DNA of 7,625 nt from Actinomycetota bacterium (lineage in GTDB: Bacteria; Actinomycetota; Acidimicrobiia; Acidimicrobiales; BP-101): contig JAUTXA010000044.1 in the NCBI GenBank assembly GCA_030838265.1, positions 1 to 7,625 of the forward strand. Direction: 5' to 3'. The notes under the pieces were generated by a model, which did not search any database, was not told the origin of the DNA, and was given only the letters and a program-made list of their open reading frames with translations. Every line of letters starts with the position of its first letter. The first letter of the stretch is position 1. Shown here piece after piece: positions 1 through 5,518 of the stretch. The position numbers were made by a program, and so were the translations under genes.

Positions 1-1
1 C

Positions 2-34
2 GACGAGCGCATCGAGGCGCTCCGCGAGCTCTAG
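2..34 (+). CDS. C-terminal end of an upstream protein (partial)
   Basis: One frame is open from the left edge and ends in TAG at 32-34, giving the tail DERIEALREL. The charged, helical character fits the end of a soluble protein, but ten residues are too few to assign a family. It ends 15 bases before the ATG of the first lipoprotein gene on the same strand, so the two may be co-transcribed. In related actinobacterial loci, genes of phosphatidylinositol mannoside synthesis lie upstream of pdxS; nothing here tests that. The frame could also be open by chance. Confidence 0.4.
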   Translation, partial: DERIEALREL

Positions 35-49
35 CGATTGGAACTGTCC

Positions 50-1111
50 ATGCCCCGGCGCACGCTCCCCCTCCTCCTCGTCGTCAGCGTCTGTGTCATC
101 GCCGCGGGCGCGTGCGGACACAAGAGCAAGGTGCGCACGGCCGCCTCGACCACGACCAGCCTGCGGGCCACGACATCGACGGTCGCGCCCGCCAACGGCT
201 ATCCGCTCACCGGGCTGCCGGCCGCCGACGCGGCGGTGAAGGGACGCCCGGCGCTGGTGATCAAGATCGACGACGCCCCCCTGGCCCGTCCCCAGTACGG
301 GCTCAATGACGCCGACGTCGTCGTCGTCGAAAAGGTCGAGGACGGCGTCACCCGCTTCTTCGCCGTGTTCCAGTCGAAGGACTCGCCGCGGGTCGAACCC
401 GTTCGCTCGGCACGCGTCACCGACACCGGGCTCGTCGGCTCGTTGAATCGGCCGCTCTACGCCTACTCCGGCGGCAACGAGCGCACGGTGGCCAAGATCC
501 ATGCCGCTCCGCTCGTCGATGTGGGCTACAACGCCCAGCCCGCCGAGTTTCACCGCGACGGTGACCGCCGCCGCCCCCCGCCCTACAACCTCTTCACCGC
601 AACGCTCGACCTGCGCAAGCACACGCCGGCAGGAGCCGGTCCGCCCCCGGCGTGGTTCACCTATCGGCCGGCCGGCCAGGGGGCGACAGGTGCCGGGGTC
701 ACACCGGCGAGCACCGTGCACCTCGAGTATCGGGGCAAGCACATCAACACCATCGTCGACTACCAGTGGGATGCGCCGAACCAGGCGTGGGCGAGGACCC
801 AGGACGGCGGCCCTCACGTCGATGCGAGCGGGGCGCGGGTGTCGCCCCGCAACGTCGTGGTCCAACTCGTCGACTACGTCGACACCGGTGATACCGACGT
901 CCAGGGAAACCCCGTGCCCCAGGCTCAGCTCGTCGGCACGGGTGAGGCCTGGATCCTCTCCGACGGCAAGGTGGTGAAGGGCACGTGGTCGAAGCCCTCG
1001 GAGGACAAGGTCACCGCCTTCAACGGTCCTGATGGCAAGCCGGTGCCCCTGACGCCGGGCCAGACGTGGCTCGAGCTCGCCGTGCGAGGCAACCCCAACA
1101 CGGTGTCTTGA
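50..1111 (+). CDS. DUF3048 (YerB-like) lipoprotein, first of a tandem pair
   Basis: A predicted 353-residue lipoprotein on the outer face of the membrane; its molecular function is unknown. Residues 1-22 form a lipoprotein signal: Arg3-Arg4, a hydrophobic stretch, then AGAC with the lipidated Cys at 22. A Ser/Thr/Ala-rich tether runs to about residue 48. The N-terminal DUF3048 domain begins at the PLTGLP motif (residues 52-57) and includes ARPQYGLNDADVVV, a VEPVRSAR segment and YAYSGGN. The C-terminal DUF3048 domain begins near residue 220 and contains a WSKPS motif. Family members usually read G-P-[VI]-R-S-x-R-P-T-D in the second motif; this copy has Glu for the Gly and Val for the Pro. I chose the ATG at 50 over a TTG at 38 because it gives a clean signal peptide; neither has a strong ribosome-binding site. 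It is clearly paralogous to the next gene and overlaps it by four bases. Confidence 0.88.
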   Translation: MPRRTLPLLLVVSVCVIAAGACGHKSKVRTAASTTTSLRATTSTVAPANGYPLTGLPAADAAVKGRPALVIKIDDAPLARPQYGLNDADVVVVEKVEDGVTRFFAVFQSKDSPRVEPVRSARVTDTGLVGSLNRPLYAYSGGNERTVAKIHAAPLVDVGYNAQPAEFHRDGDRRRPPPYNLFTATLDLRKHTPAGAGPPPAWFTYRPAGQGATGAGVTPASTVHLEYRGKHINTIVDYQWDAPNQAWARTQDGGPHVDASGARVSPRNVVVQLVDYVDTGDTDVQGNPVPQAQLVGTGEAWILSDGKVVKGTWSKPSEDKVTAFNGPDGKPVPLTPGQTWLELAVRGNPNTVS

Positions 1112-2136
1112 GGCGCGCTTCGATCGGGTTGCTGGTCATCGCCCTGCTGGTCGCCGGGTGTAGCAAGAAGCCGTCGTCCTCCTCGGCGGGGGCTTCGACC
1201 ACGTCGACCGCGGCTGTCCCGTCGGGCCCGTCCGGTCCGCCCGATCCCATCACCGGTCTTCCGACTGACTCCGCCGCCGTCGCGGCCCAGCCCGCGGTGA
1301 CAGTGAAGGTCGAGAACGCCCCCGAGGCCCGTCCGCAGTCAGGGATGAACGAGGCCGACCTCGTGGTCGAGGAGCGCGTCGAGGGGTCGGTGGTGCGATT
1401 CCTCTGTGTCTTCCACTCTCACGACGCCGCCCTGGTCGGACCCATCCGGTCGGTGCGGCCGACCGACCCCGCCATCGTTACTCCTATCGGTGGCGTGTTC
1501 GCCTTCTCCGGCGGGACACCGGTGTTCGTGGCTCGCCTCAGGACGGCGCCGGTGCGGGCCGTGCAGGAGACGGGGCAGGAGGAAGCGTTCACCATCCGGC
1601 GCGACAAGCGCCGTCCTCACGCGACCTATGCCTCGACCACTCGCCTGCGCTCCTACGCCAAGCCCGGGGCCAAGCCACCGGCCAAGCTGTTCGACTTCCT
1701 TCCCGAGGGGAGCCCGTTCGAGCCTGTCGGCTCGGTGCCGATCACCCATCTGTCTGTCGTGTTCGGCCAGCTCACCACCGCGGTGTGGGACTGGGACCCG
1801 ACACAGCGACTGTGGGTGCGCACGACCAACGGGACGCGTCACGTCATGGAGGACGGAAGCCAGCTGGCGTTCGCCAACGTGATCGTCCAGTACATCGGGT
1901 ACAAGCGCACCGGCTACACCGACGTGGCCGGCTTCCGGGTGGACGAGGGTGTCGTCACCGGCACCGGCAAGGCGGTCATCCTCTCCGGCGGGCACATGAT
2001 CGATGCCAAGTGGTCGAAGCCCTCGGCGTCGTCGGTCACCCAGTACACCGACCTCCAGGGCGCCCCCATCAAGCTCACCCCGGGCAAGACGTGGGTGATG
2101 CTCCCTCAGATCGGTGCCGTCACCACCACGTCGTAG
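1108..2136 (+). CDS. DUF3048 (YerB-like) lipoprotein, second of a tandem pair
   Basis: A predicted 342-residue lipoprotein of unknown function. With the TTG at 1108 as start, the protein opens MRRASIGLLVIALLVAGC, an almost ideal lipoprotein signal with the VAGC lipobox and lipidated Cys18. A Ser/Thr/Pro/Ala-rich tether follows to about residue 48. The N-terminal DUF3048 domain begins at PITGLP and contains NAPEARPQSGMNEADLVVEE, VGPIRSVRPTD and FAFSGG; the C-terminal domain begins near residue 212 and contains WSKPS. A GTG at 1066 is in frame but would put 14 Arg-rich residues before the signal. The chosen TTG overlaps the stop of the preceding gene (TTGA, 1108-1111) and has no good ribosome-binding site of its own, so translation probably depends on re-initiation. 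The two genes share a 17-base identical stretch over the WSKPS codons (985-1001 and 2010-2026). In B. subtilis the family is represented by YerB, also uncharacterised. Confidence 0.88.
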   Translation: MRRASIGLLVIALLVAGCSKKPSSSSAGASTTSTAAVPSGPSGPPDPITGLPTDSAAVAAQPAVTVKVENAPEARPQSGMNEADLVVEERVEGSVVRFLCVFHSHDAALVGPIRSVRPTDPAIVTPIGGVFAFSGGTPVFVARLRTAPVRAVQETGQEEAFTIRRDKRRPHATYASTTRLRSYAKPGAKPPAKLFDFLPEGSPFEPVGSVPITHLSVVFGQLTTAVWDWDPTQRLWVRTTNGTRHVMEDGSQLAFANVIVQYIGYKRTGYTDVAGFRVDEGVVTGTGKAVILSGGHMIDAKWSKPSASSVTQYTDLQGAPIKLTPGKTWVMLPQIGAVTTTS

Positions 2137-2137
2137 C

Positions 2138-2155
2138 CCGCTTGCCTCAAAGCGG
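2138..2155 (+). terminator. Weak hairpin after the lipoprotein pair
   Basis: CCGCTT (2138-2143) can pair with AAGCGG (2150-2155) across a six-base loop, starting one base after the stop codon at 2136. The position suits a terminator, but the stem is only six pairs and no T-run follows, so termination is doubtful. Weak or U-less hairpins are tolerated in high-GC actinobacteria. Confidence 0.25.
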
Positions 2156-2165
2156 TCGGATTGGG

Positions 2166-2172
2166 GGAGGGG
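2166..2172 (+). promoter_or_regulatory. Strong Shine-Dalgarno site serving a mini-ORF, not pdxS
   Basis: GGAGGGG lies seven bases before an ATG at 2180, an ideal distance, but 30 bases before the pdxS ATG at 2203, which is too far for direct use. It is the best ribosome-binding sequence in the gap and points to translation of the short upstream frame if the transcript reads through from the lipoprotein genes. Confidence 0.45.
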
Positions 2173-2179
2173 TAGGTCG

Positions 2180-2204
2180 ATGGCCGCCAGTAGACTGCGG
2201 CCAT
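2180..2204. repeat. Inverted repeat bracketing the pdxS -10 box
   Basis: ATGGCCGC (2180-2187) and GCGGCCAT (2197-2204) are perfect inverted copies separated by nine bases that contain the TAGACT -10 hexamer (2191-2196). The layout would suit an operator for a dimeric repressor that hides the -10 box. If the transcript starts at the pdxS ATG, most of the repeat is not in the RNA, which favours a DNA-level role. The arms are GC-rich, so chance is a real alternative. Confidence 0.35.
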
Positions 2205-2206
2205 GA
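2180..2206 (+). CDS. Possible leader mini-ORF (8 residues) overlapping the pdxS start
   Basis: The ATG at 2180 opens the frame MAASRLRP and ends at TGA 2204-2206. That stop overlaps the pdxS ATG in an ATGA junction, the usual geometry for translational coupling. A strong GGAGGGG precedes it at the right distance. The peptide has no run of regulatory codons, so classic attenuation is unlikely; its role would be to deliver ribosomes to pdxS on long transcripts. If transcription starts at the pdxS ATG, the frame is never transcribed and means nothing. Confidence 0.3.
   Translation: MAASRLRP
2191..2196 (+). promoter_or_regulatory. Candidate -10 box for leaderless pdxS
   Basis: TAGACT fits the TANNNT pattern of actinobacterial housekeeping sigma promoters. 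Its last base lies six bases before the A of the pdxS ATG at 2203, so transcription would begin at or next to the start codon. No Shine-Dalgarno site lies at a usable distance from that ATG, which agrees with a leaderless message. I see no convincing -35 hexamer, which is common for this class. Confidence 0.55.
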
Positions 2207-3099
2207 CTGAGTCCACCGACCGTCGCGCCACAGGCACTGACCGGGTCAAGCGAGGATTGGCCGAGATGCTGCGGGGCGGCGTGATCATGGACGTCGTCAA
2301 CCCCGAGCAGGCCAAGATCGCCGAGGACGCAGGGGCTGTCGCCGTCATGGCCCTCGAGCGCGTGCCCGCCGACATCCGGCGCGACGGTGGCGTGGCCCGC
2401 ATGAGCGACCCGGCCATGATCGAGGGCATCAAGGAGATCGTCACCATCCCGGTGATGGCCAAGGCCCGCATCGGCCACTTCGCCGAGGCCCAGGTGCTCG
2501 AGGCATTGGGCGTCGACTACGTCGACGAGTCCGAGGTCCTGACCCCGGCCGACGAGGCCCACCACATCGACAAGTGGGCCTTCACCGTCCCCTTCGTCTG
2601 CGGGGCCACCAACCTGGGCGAGGCCTTGCGCCGCATCTCCGAGGGCGCCGCCCTGATTCGCTCGAAGGGCGAGGCCGGTACCGGCGACATCAAGGAGGCC
2701 GTGCGCCACCTCCGCTCGATCCTCGGCGACATTCGGGCCATCACCCAGGCCGACTCGACCGAGCTCTACGGATGGGCCAAGAAGCTGCAAGCCCCAGTGA
2801 GCCTGGTGCAGGAGATCGCCGAGAAGGGCGAGCTGCCCGTCCCCCTCTTCTGTGCCGGCGGCATCGCCACCCCGGCCGACGCCAGCCTGGTGATGCAGCT
2901 GGGAGCCCAGGCCGTGTTCGTCGGCTCCGGCATCTTCAAGAGCGACGACCCCGCCCCCCGGGCCCGGGCCATTGTCGAAGCCACGACTCACTTCCGCGAT
3001 GCCGGCCTGGTCGGCAAGGTCAGCCGCAACCTGGGCGACGCCATGCGGGGCGAGGAGTCGAACAAGGTCGAGACCCGCCTGTCAGAGCGGGGCTGGTGA
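2203..3099 (+). CDS. pdxS: Pyridoxal 5'-phosphate synthase, synthase subunit PdxS
   Basis: PdxS is the synthase half of the DXP-independent vitamin B6 pathway. It condenses ribose 5-phosphate, glyceraldehyde 3-phosphate and ammonia into PLP in the cytosol, as a dodecamer decorated with PdxT. The 298-residue length is normal. Family hallmarks are visible along the beta/alpha barrel: GGVIMDV with Asp30, NPEQAKIAEDAGA, ALERVPADIR, MAKARIGH with Lys87 (the Schiff-base Lys81 of B. subtilis PdxS), WAFTVPFVCGATNLGEALRR, RSKGEAGTG with Lys155 (equivalent to Lys149), and the phosphate-binding stretches FCAGGIATPADA and FVGSGIFKS. The ATG at 2203 gives the usual short N-terminal extension. pdxT follows after 33 bases, as expected for the two-subunit enzyme. 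Start signals are unusual: an adjacent -10 box and an overlapping mini-ORF. Confidence 0.98.
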   Translation: MTESTDRRATGTDRVKRGLAEMLRGGVIMDVVNPEQAKIAEDAGAVAVMALERVPADIRRDGGVARMSDPAMIEGIKEIVTIPVMAKARIGHFAEAQVLEALGVDYVDESEVLTPADEAHHIDKWAFTVPFVCGATNLGEALRRISEGAALIRSKGEAGTGDIKEAVRHLRSILGDIRAITQADSTELYGWAKKLQAPVSLVQEIAEKGELPVPLFCAGGIATPADASLVMQLGAQAVFVGSGIFKSDDPAPRARAIVEATTHFRDAGLVGKVSRNLGDAMRGEESNKVETRLSERGW

Positions 3100-3132
3100 G
3101 GGTCGTGACGATCGAGATCCCGAGGCCCCCAG

Positions 3133-3705
3133 GTGCCGAAGATCGGCATCCTCGCCTTGCAGGGAGCCGTGCGCGAGCACGCGCAGGCTCTCGCCGACCT
3201 CGGCGCTGACCCCCTCGACGTCCGCGTCCCCGGCGATCTGGCCGCGGTCGACGCCCTGATCATCCCCGGTGGGGAGTCGACGACCATCTCGATGCTGCTC
3301 GACTCCGCCGGTTTGCGCGAGGCGATCGCCGAGCGGCTCGGTGACGGGCTCCCCGTCTTCGGCACGTGTGCCGGGATGATCCTGCTGGCCACCGAGGTAG
3401 TCGACGGACGCCCCGACCAGCGCTCGTTCGGGGCCATCGACATCGGCGTGCGCCGCAACGCCTTCGGCCGCCAGGTCGACTCCTTCGAGACCGACCTGGC
3501 GATCACCGGTCTCGTGGGCGAGCCCTTCCCGGCCGTGTTCATCCGGGCCCCGGTCGTCGAGCGAGCCGGCCCCGACGTCGAGATCCTGGCCACCGTCGAC
3601 GACGAACCCGTTCTCTGCCGCCAAGGCCCCGTGCTGGTGGCGGCGTTCCATCCAGAGCTGTCGGGCGACCTTCGCCTGCACCAACTCTTCCTCGGAGGCA
3701 TCTAG
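3133..3705 (+). CDS. pdxT: Pyridoxal 5'-phosphate synthase, glutaminase subunit PdxT
   Basis: PdxT is a class I glutamine amidotransferase that hydrolyses glutamine and channels ammonia to PdxS. The 190-residue length is normal. The full catalytic set is present: PGGEST at residues 45-50, the nucleophile Cys79 in GTCAGM, and His173/Glu175 in FHPEL. The opening KIGILALQGAVREH and the FIRAP motif are typical of the subfamily. The start is GTG at 3133, seven bases after a GAGG (3122-3125). The short distance from pdxS suggests one transcript, and its last codons contain the yebC ribosome-binding site. Confidence 0.97.
   Translation: MPKIGILALQGAVREHAQALADLGADPLDVRVPGDLAAVDALIIPGGESTTISMLLDSAGLREAIAERLGDGLPVFGTCAGMILLATEVVDGRPDQRSFGAIDIGVRRNAFGRQVDSFETDLAITGLVGEPFPAVFIRAPVVERAGPDVEILATVDDEPVLCRQGPVLVAAFHPELSGDLRLHQLFLGGI
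3694..3698 (+). promoter_or_regulatory. Ribosome-binding site that fixes the yebC start
   Basis: GGAGG sits nine bases before the ATG at 3708, inside the last codons of pdxT. The yebC frame stays open much further upstream (to about 3366), but that part is a GC-rich shadow of pdxT. This site and the universal MSGHSKW opening settle the start at 3708. Confidence 0.75.
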
Positions 3706-3707
3706 CC

Positions 3708-4457
3708 ATGTCCGGTCATTCAAAGTGGGCGACGATCAAGCACAAGAAGGGGGCTCAGGACAAGGCCCGGGGCAAGCTCTTCGCCAAGCTGATCCGGCAG
3801 GTCGAGGTGGCGGCGCGCGAGGGGGGCGGCGACATCAACACCAACGCCACGCTCCGCACCATGTGGCAGAAGGCGCGTGACGCGTCGGTTCCCACCGACA
3901 CTATCGAGCGGGCCATCAAGCGGGGGACGGGCGACCTCGAAGGCGTCATCTACGTCCAGGTCACCTACGAGGGCTACGCGGCCGCCGGCGTCGCCGTCAT
4001 CGTCGAGTGCCTCACTGACAACAAGAACCGCACCAGCTCCGACGTCCGCAACGTCTTCTCGAAGAGCGGCGGATCGATGGCCGAGCCCGGCGCCGTGGCG
4101 TGGCAGTTCGAGCGCAAGGGCGTGATCATCCTGCCCAAGGCGGTGAGCGAGGACGATCTCATGCTCATCGCCCTCGATGCCGGGGCCGAGGACCTCGAGG
4201 ATCAGGGCGACACCTGGCAGCTCACGTCGCCCCCCACCGAGCTCAACGCCCTGCGCACGGCGTTGGACGAGGCAGGTATCGGCGTCGACTCCGCCGAACT
4301 CACCATGATCGCCAGCAACGCAATTCCCCTCGAGAGCGAAGGCGACGCCCGCAAGGTCTTGCGCCTCATCGACGCCCTCGAGGACCTCGACGACGTGCAG
4401 AACGTGTACGCCAACTTCGACATCCCCGATTCCATTCTCGAGCTGGTGGAGGCCTGA
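3708..4457 (+). CDS. yebC: YebC/PmpR (TACO1-like) family protein
   Basis: A cytosolic protein of the YebC/TACO1 family, long annotated as a transcriptional regulator; members are now linked to helping ribosomes through difficult peptide stretches such as prolines. Which role applies here cannot be told from sequence. The 249-residue length is standard. Diagnostic motifs are MSGHSKWATIKHKKGAQDKARGK at the N-terminus (residues 1-23), ERAIKRGTG, VTYEGYAAAGVAVIVECLTDN, NRTSSDVRNVFSK and GGSMAEPGAVAWQFERKGVI. The family usually reads Asn-Pro-x-Leu-Arg near residue 45; this copy has Asn-Ala-Thr-Leu-Arg, a minor change. pdxT ends two bases upstream, and the peroxiredoxin ATG follows its stop with no gap, so the genes are almost certainly co-transcribed. 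yebC next to ruvC is a widespread gene order; here one gene separates them. Confidence 0.96.
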   Translation: MSGHSKWATIKHKKGAQDKARGKLFAKLIRQVEVAAREGGGDINTNATLRTMWQKARDASVPTDTIERAIKRGTGDLEGVIYVQVTYEGYAAAGVAVIVECLTDNKNRTSSDVRNVFSKSGGSMAEPGAVAWQFERKGVIILPKAVSEDDLMLIALDAGAEDLEDQGDTWQLTSPPTELNALRTALDEAGIGVDSAELTMIASNAIPLESEGDARKVLRLIDALEDLDDVQNVYANFDIPDSILELVEA

Positions 4458-4913
4458 ATGCCTGGACCCAAGGTTGGAGACGCGGCCCCGGAGTTCGACC
4501 TCCCGGGGACGGGCGACGAGCGCTATTCACTCGGCCGATACCGCGGCAAGCCCGTCGTGCTCGTCTTCTATCCCGGTGACAACACGGCGGTGTGCACGGC
4601 CCAGCTGAAGTCGTACAGCTCAGAGATCGACGGGTTCAACGACCTCGGCGCCCAGGTGCTCGGCATCAGTCCCCAGGATGTCGCCAGCCATGAGGACTTC
4701 GCCTGCAAGCAGGGCTTCGCCTTCCCGCTGCTGGCCGATGTCGACAAGGCGGTGGGCCACGCCTACGGGGTGGTTGGCCCCCTCGGCTTCTACCGCCGCT
4801 GCATCTTCGTGGTCGACGGCGAAGGCATCATCCGCTACGCCCACCGCTCCATGACCGGCTTGACCTTCAAGCCCAGCAAGGAGCTCCTCGCCGCCGTCCA
4901 GGCCACCCAGTAG
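4458..4913 (+). CDS. Peroxiredoxin of the PrxQ/BCP (AhpC-TSA) group
   Basis: A thioredoxin-fold thiol peroxidase expected to reduce hydrogen peroxide and organic hydroperoxides in the cytosol. The protein has 151 residues, normal for PrxQ/BCP. The opening VGDAAPEFDLPG and the FYPGDNTAVCT motif mark the family; Cys46 is the peroxidatic cysteine, with Pro39 and Thr43 completing the active site and Arg114 a candidate for the conserved arginine. The common resolving Cys five residues on is absent (Lys51). Cys83, in the next helical region, is spaced like the resolving cysteine of the other PrxQ subtype, so an atypical 2-Cys mechanism is likely; Cys115 is another candidate. The ATG directly abuts the yebC stop and has GGAGG at 4448-4452. 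Its position between yebC and ruvC is not part of the usual arrangement. Confidence 0.94.
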   Translation: MPGPKVGDAAPEFDLPGTGDERYSLGRYRGKPVVLVFYPGDNTAVCTAQLKSYSSEIDGFNDLGAQVLGISPQDVASHEDFACKQGFAFPLLADVDKAVGHAYGVVGPLGFYRRCIFVVDGEGIIRYAHRSMTGLTFKPSKELLAAVQATQ

Positions 4914-4926
4914 GCCCGACTTCTTG

Positions 4927-4976
4927 GTTCTGGCACCAGGACTGGTCGCCGTGACGACCAAATCTGGTGCCAGAAC
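4927..4976. repeat. Nested 13-bp inverted repeat; probable terminator or two-site operator
   Basis: GTTCTGGCACCAG (4927-4939) and CTGGTGCCAGAAC (4964-4976) are perfect 13-base inverted copies. Between them TGGTCG (4943-4948) pairs with CGACCA (4955-4960) around a six-base loop, so RNA could form a long stem of 13 plus 6 pairs with a small internal loop. It begins 13 bases after the peroxiredoxin stop, as a terminator would, but no T-run follows. Each arm is itself nearly palindromic (CTGG-CA-CCAG and CTGG-TG-CCAG, centres 34 bases apart), which would also suit paired binding sites or a dispersed repeat element. Confidence 0.7.
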
Positions 4977-4984
4977 GGTGAGGT

Positions 4985-5004
4985 CCGTCCCCTCGGGCGG
5001 ACGG
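4985..5004 (+). terminator. Second GC-rich hairpin before ruvC
   Basis: CCGTCC (4985-4990) pairs with GGACGG (4999-5004) across an eight-base loop; other registers are possible. No T-run follows. It lies just upstream of the candidate ruvC -10 box, so it may help terminate read-through from the pdx-yebC-peroxiredoxin run, or it may occupy the -35 region by chance. Confidence 0.3.
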
Positions 5005-5009
5005 TGCGG

Positions 5010-5015
5010 TACATT
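5010..5015 (+). promoter_or_regulatory. Candidate -10 box for ruvCAB
   Basis: TACATT matches the TANNNT -10 pattern. It ends eight bases before the ruvC GTG at 5024, placing transcription start at or within a couple of bases of the start codon. There is no Shine-Dalgarno site before the GTG, in line with a leaderless or near-leaderless message. No clear -35 hexamer is visible. Confidence 0.45.
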
Positions 5016-5016
5016 C

Positions 5017-5030
5017 CGAACGCGTGTTTG
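5017..5030. promoter_or_regulatory. Candidate SOS box (LexA operator) at the ruvC start
   Basis: CGAACGCGTGTTTG matches 13 of 14 positions of the Bacillus-type SOS consensus CGAACRNRYGTTYC and keeps the GAAC-N4-GTT core used by actinobacterial LexA; against TCGAAC-N4-GTTCGA, read over 5016-5031, it matches 9 of 12. It directly follows the -10 box and overlaps the expected transcription start and the GTG start codon (5024-5026), a position where LexA would block initiation. ruvCAB is DNA-damage-inducible in mycobacteria, so the site fits the genes it precedes. Confidence 0.55.
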
Positions 5031-5518
5031 TGCTCGGCATCGATCCGGGGTTGTCCCGATGCGGCTACGGGGCCGTCGAGCGCTCGCGGGCCGGCCTGCG
5101 GGCCATCTCGGCCGGCGTGATCACCACCCCGCCCACCGATCCTCTCCCCAGCCGCCTGGCCGCCCTCGACACCGAGCTGCGCCTGCTCCTCGCCGAGTTC
5201 GGGCCTGATGCGGTGGCGGTCGAGCGGGTCTTCTTCCAGACCAACGTGCGCACCGCCATGCAGGTGGGCCAGGCCAGCGGGCTGGCCCTCGCCGCCGCCG
5301 CCCAGGCCGGGTGCGAGGTCGTGCAGTACACGCCCAACGAGGTGAAGATGGCTGTCACCGGGTACGGGGCCGCCACCAAGGAGCAAGTGCAGCGGATGGT
5401 GCAGTCGCTGCTCGCTCTGCCCGAGCGGCCGCAGCCCCCGGACGCGGCCGACGCCCTCGCCCTCGCCATCTGCCACCTCACCCTTGCCCCTCGACTGGCC
5501 CTGGCCGGAGGTCGCTGA
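5024..5518 (+). CDS. ruvC: Holliday-junction endonuclease RuvC
   Basis: RuvC is the dimeric, Mg-dependent resolvase that nicks Holliday junctions symmetrically during recombinational repair. The RNase H-like fold is evident from VLGIDPGLSRCGYG at residues 3-16. All four catalytic acids are present: Asp7, Glu67 (AVERVFF), Asp140 and Asp143 (PDAADALALAICH). The conserved NVRTAMQVGQASG and YTPNEVK segments are also present. At 164 residues it is at the short end of the family, mainly at the C-terminus. The GTG at 5024 gives the standard N-terminus; a later GTG at 5030 would lose Met-Phe and crowd the beta strand. No ribosome-binding site precedes it. The last base of its stop is the first base of ruvA (TGATG). 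Confidence 0.97.
   Translation: MFVLGIDPGLSRCGYGAVERSRAGLRAISAGVITTPPTDPLPSRLAALDTELRLLLAEFGPDAVAVERVFFQTNVRTAMQVGQASGLALAAAAQAGCEVVQYTPNEVKMAVTGYGAATKEQVQRMVQSLLALPERPQPPDAADALALAICHLTLAPRLALAGGR

Noticed and set aside
38..49. A TTG start at 38 for the first lipoprotein
   Set aside because: It would add four residues (one acidic) before an already complete signal peptide, and no ribosome-binding site supports it.
1066..1107. A GTG start at 1066 for the second lipoprotein
   Set aside because: It would put 14 Arg/Gln-rich residues ahead of a textbook lipoprotein signal and create a longer overlap. The TTG at 1108 fits better, though this is not proven.
2941..2975. A G/C-only run in pdxS resembling a hairpin or binding site
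   Set aside because: It encodes ordinary PdxS residues (SDDPAPRARA) and reflects codon bias; no independent evidence of function.
1339..2991. A 550-residue open frame on the minus strand across the second lipoprotein gene and pdxS
   Set aside because: It is antisense to two well-supported genes, shows no recognisable motif and is rich in Gly/His/Asp as expected for a shadow frame in GC-rich DNA.
3366..3707. An N-terminal extension of YebC of 114 residues
   Set aside because: The extension is an out-of-frame, Arg/Pro-rich reading of pdxT. GGAGG plus the standard MSGHSKW start place the gene at 3708.
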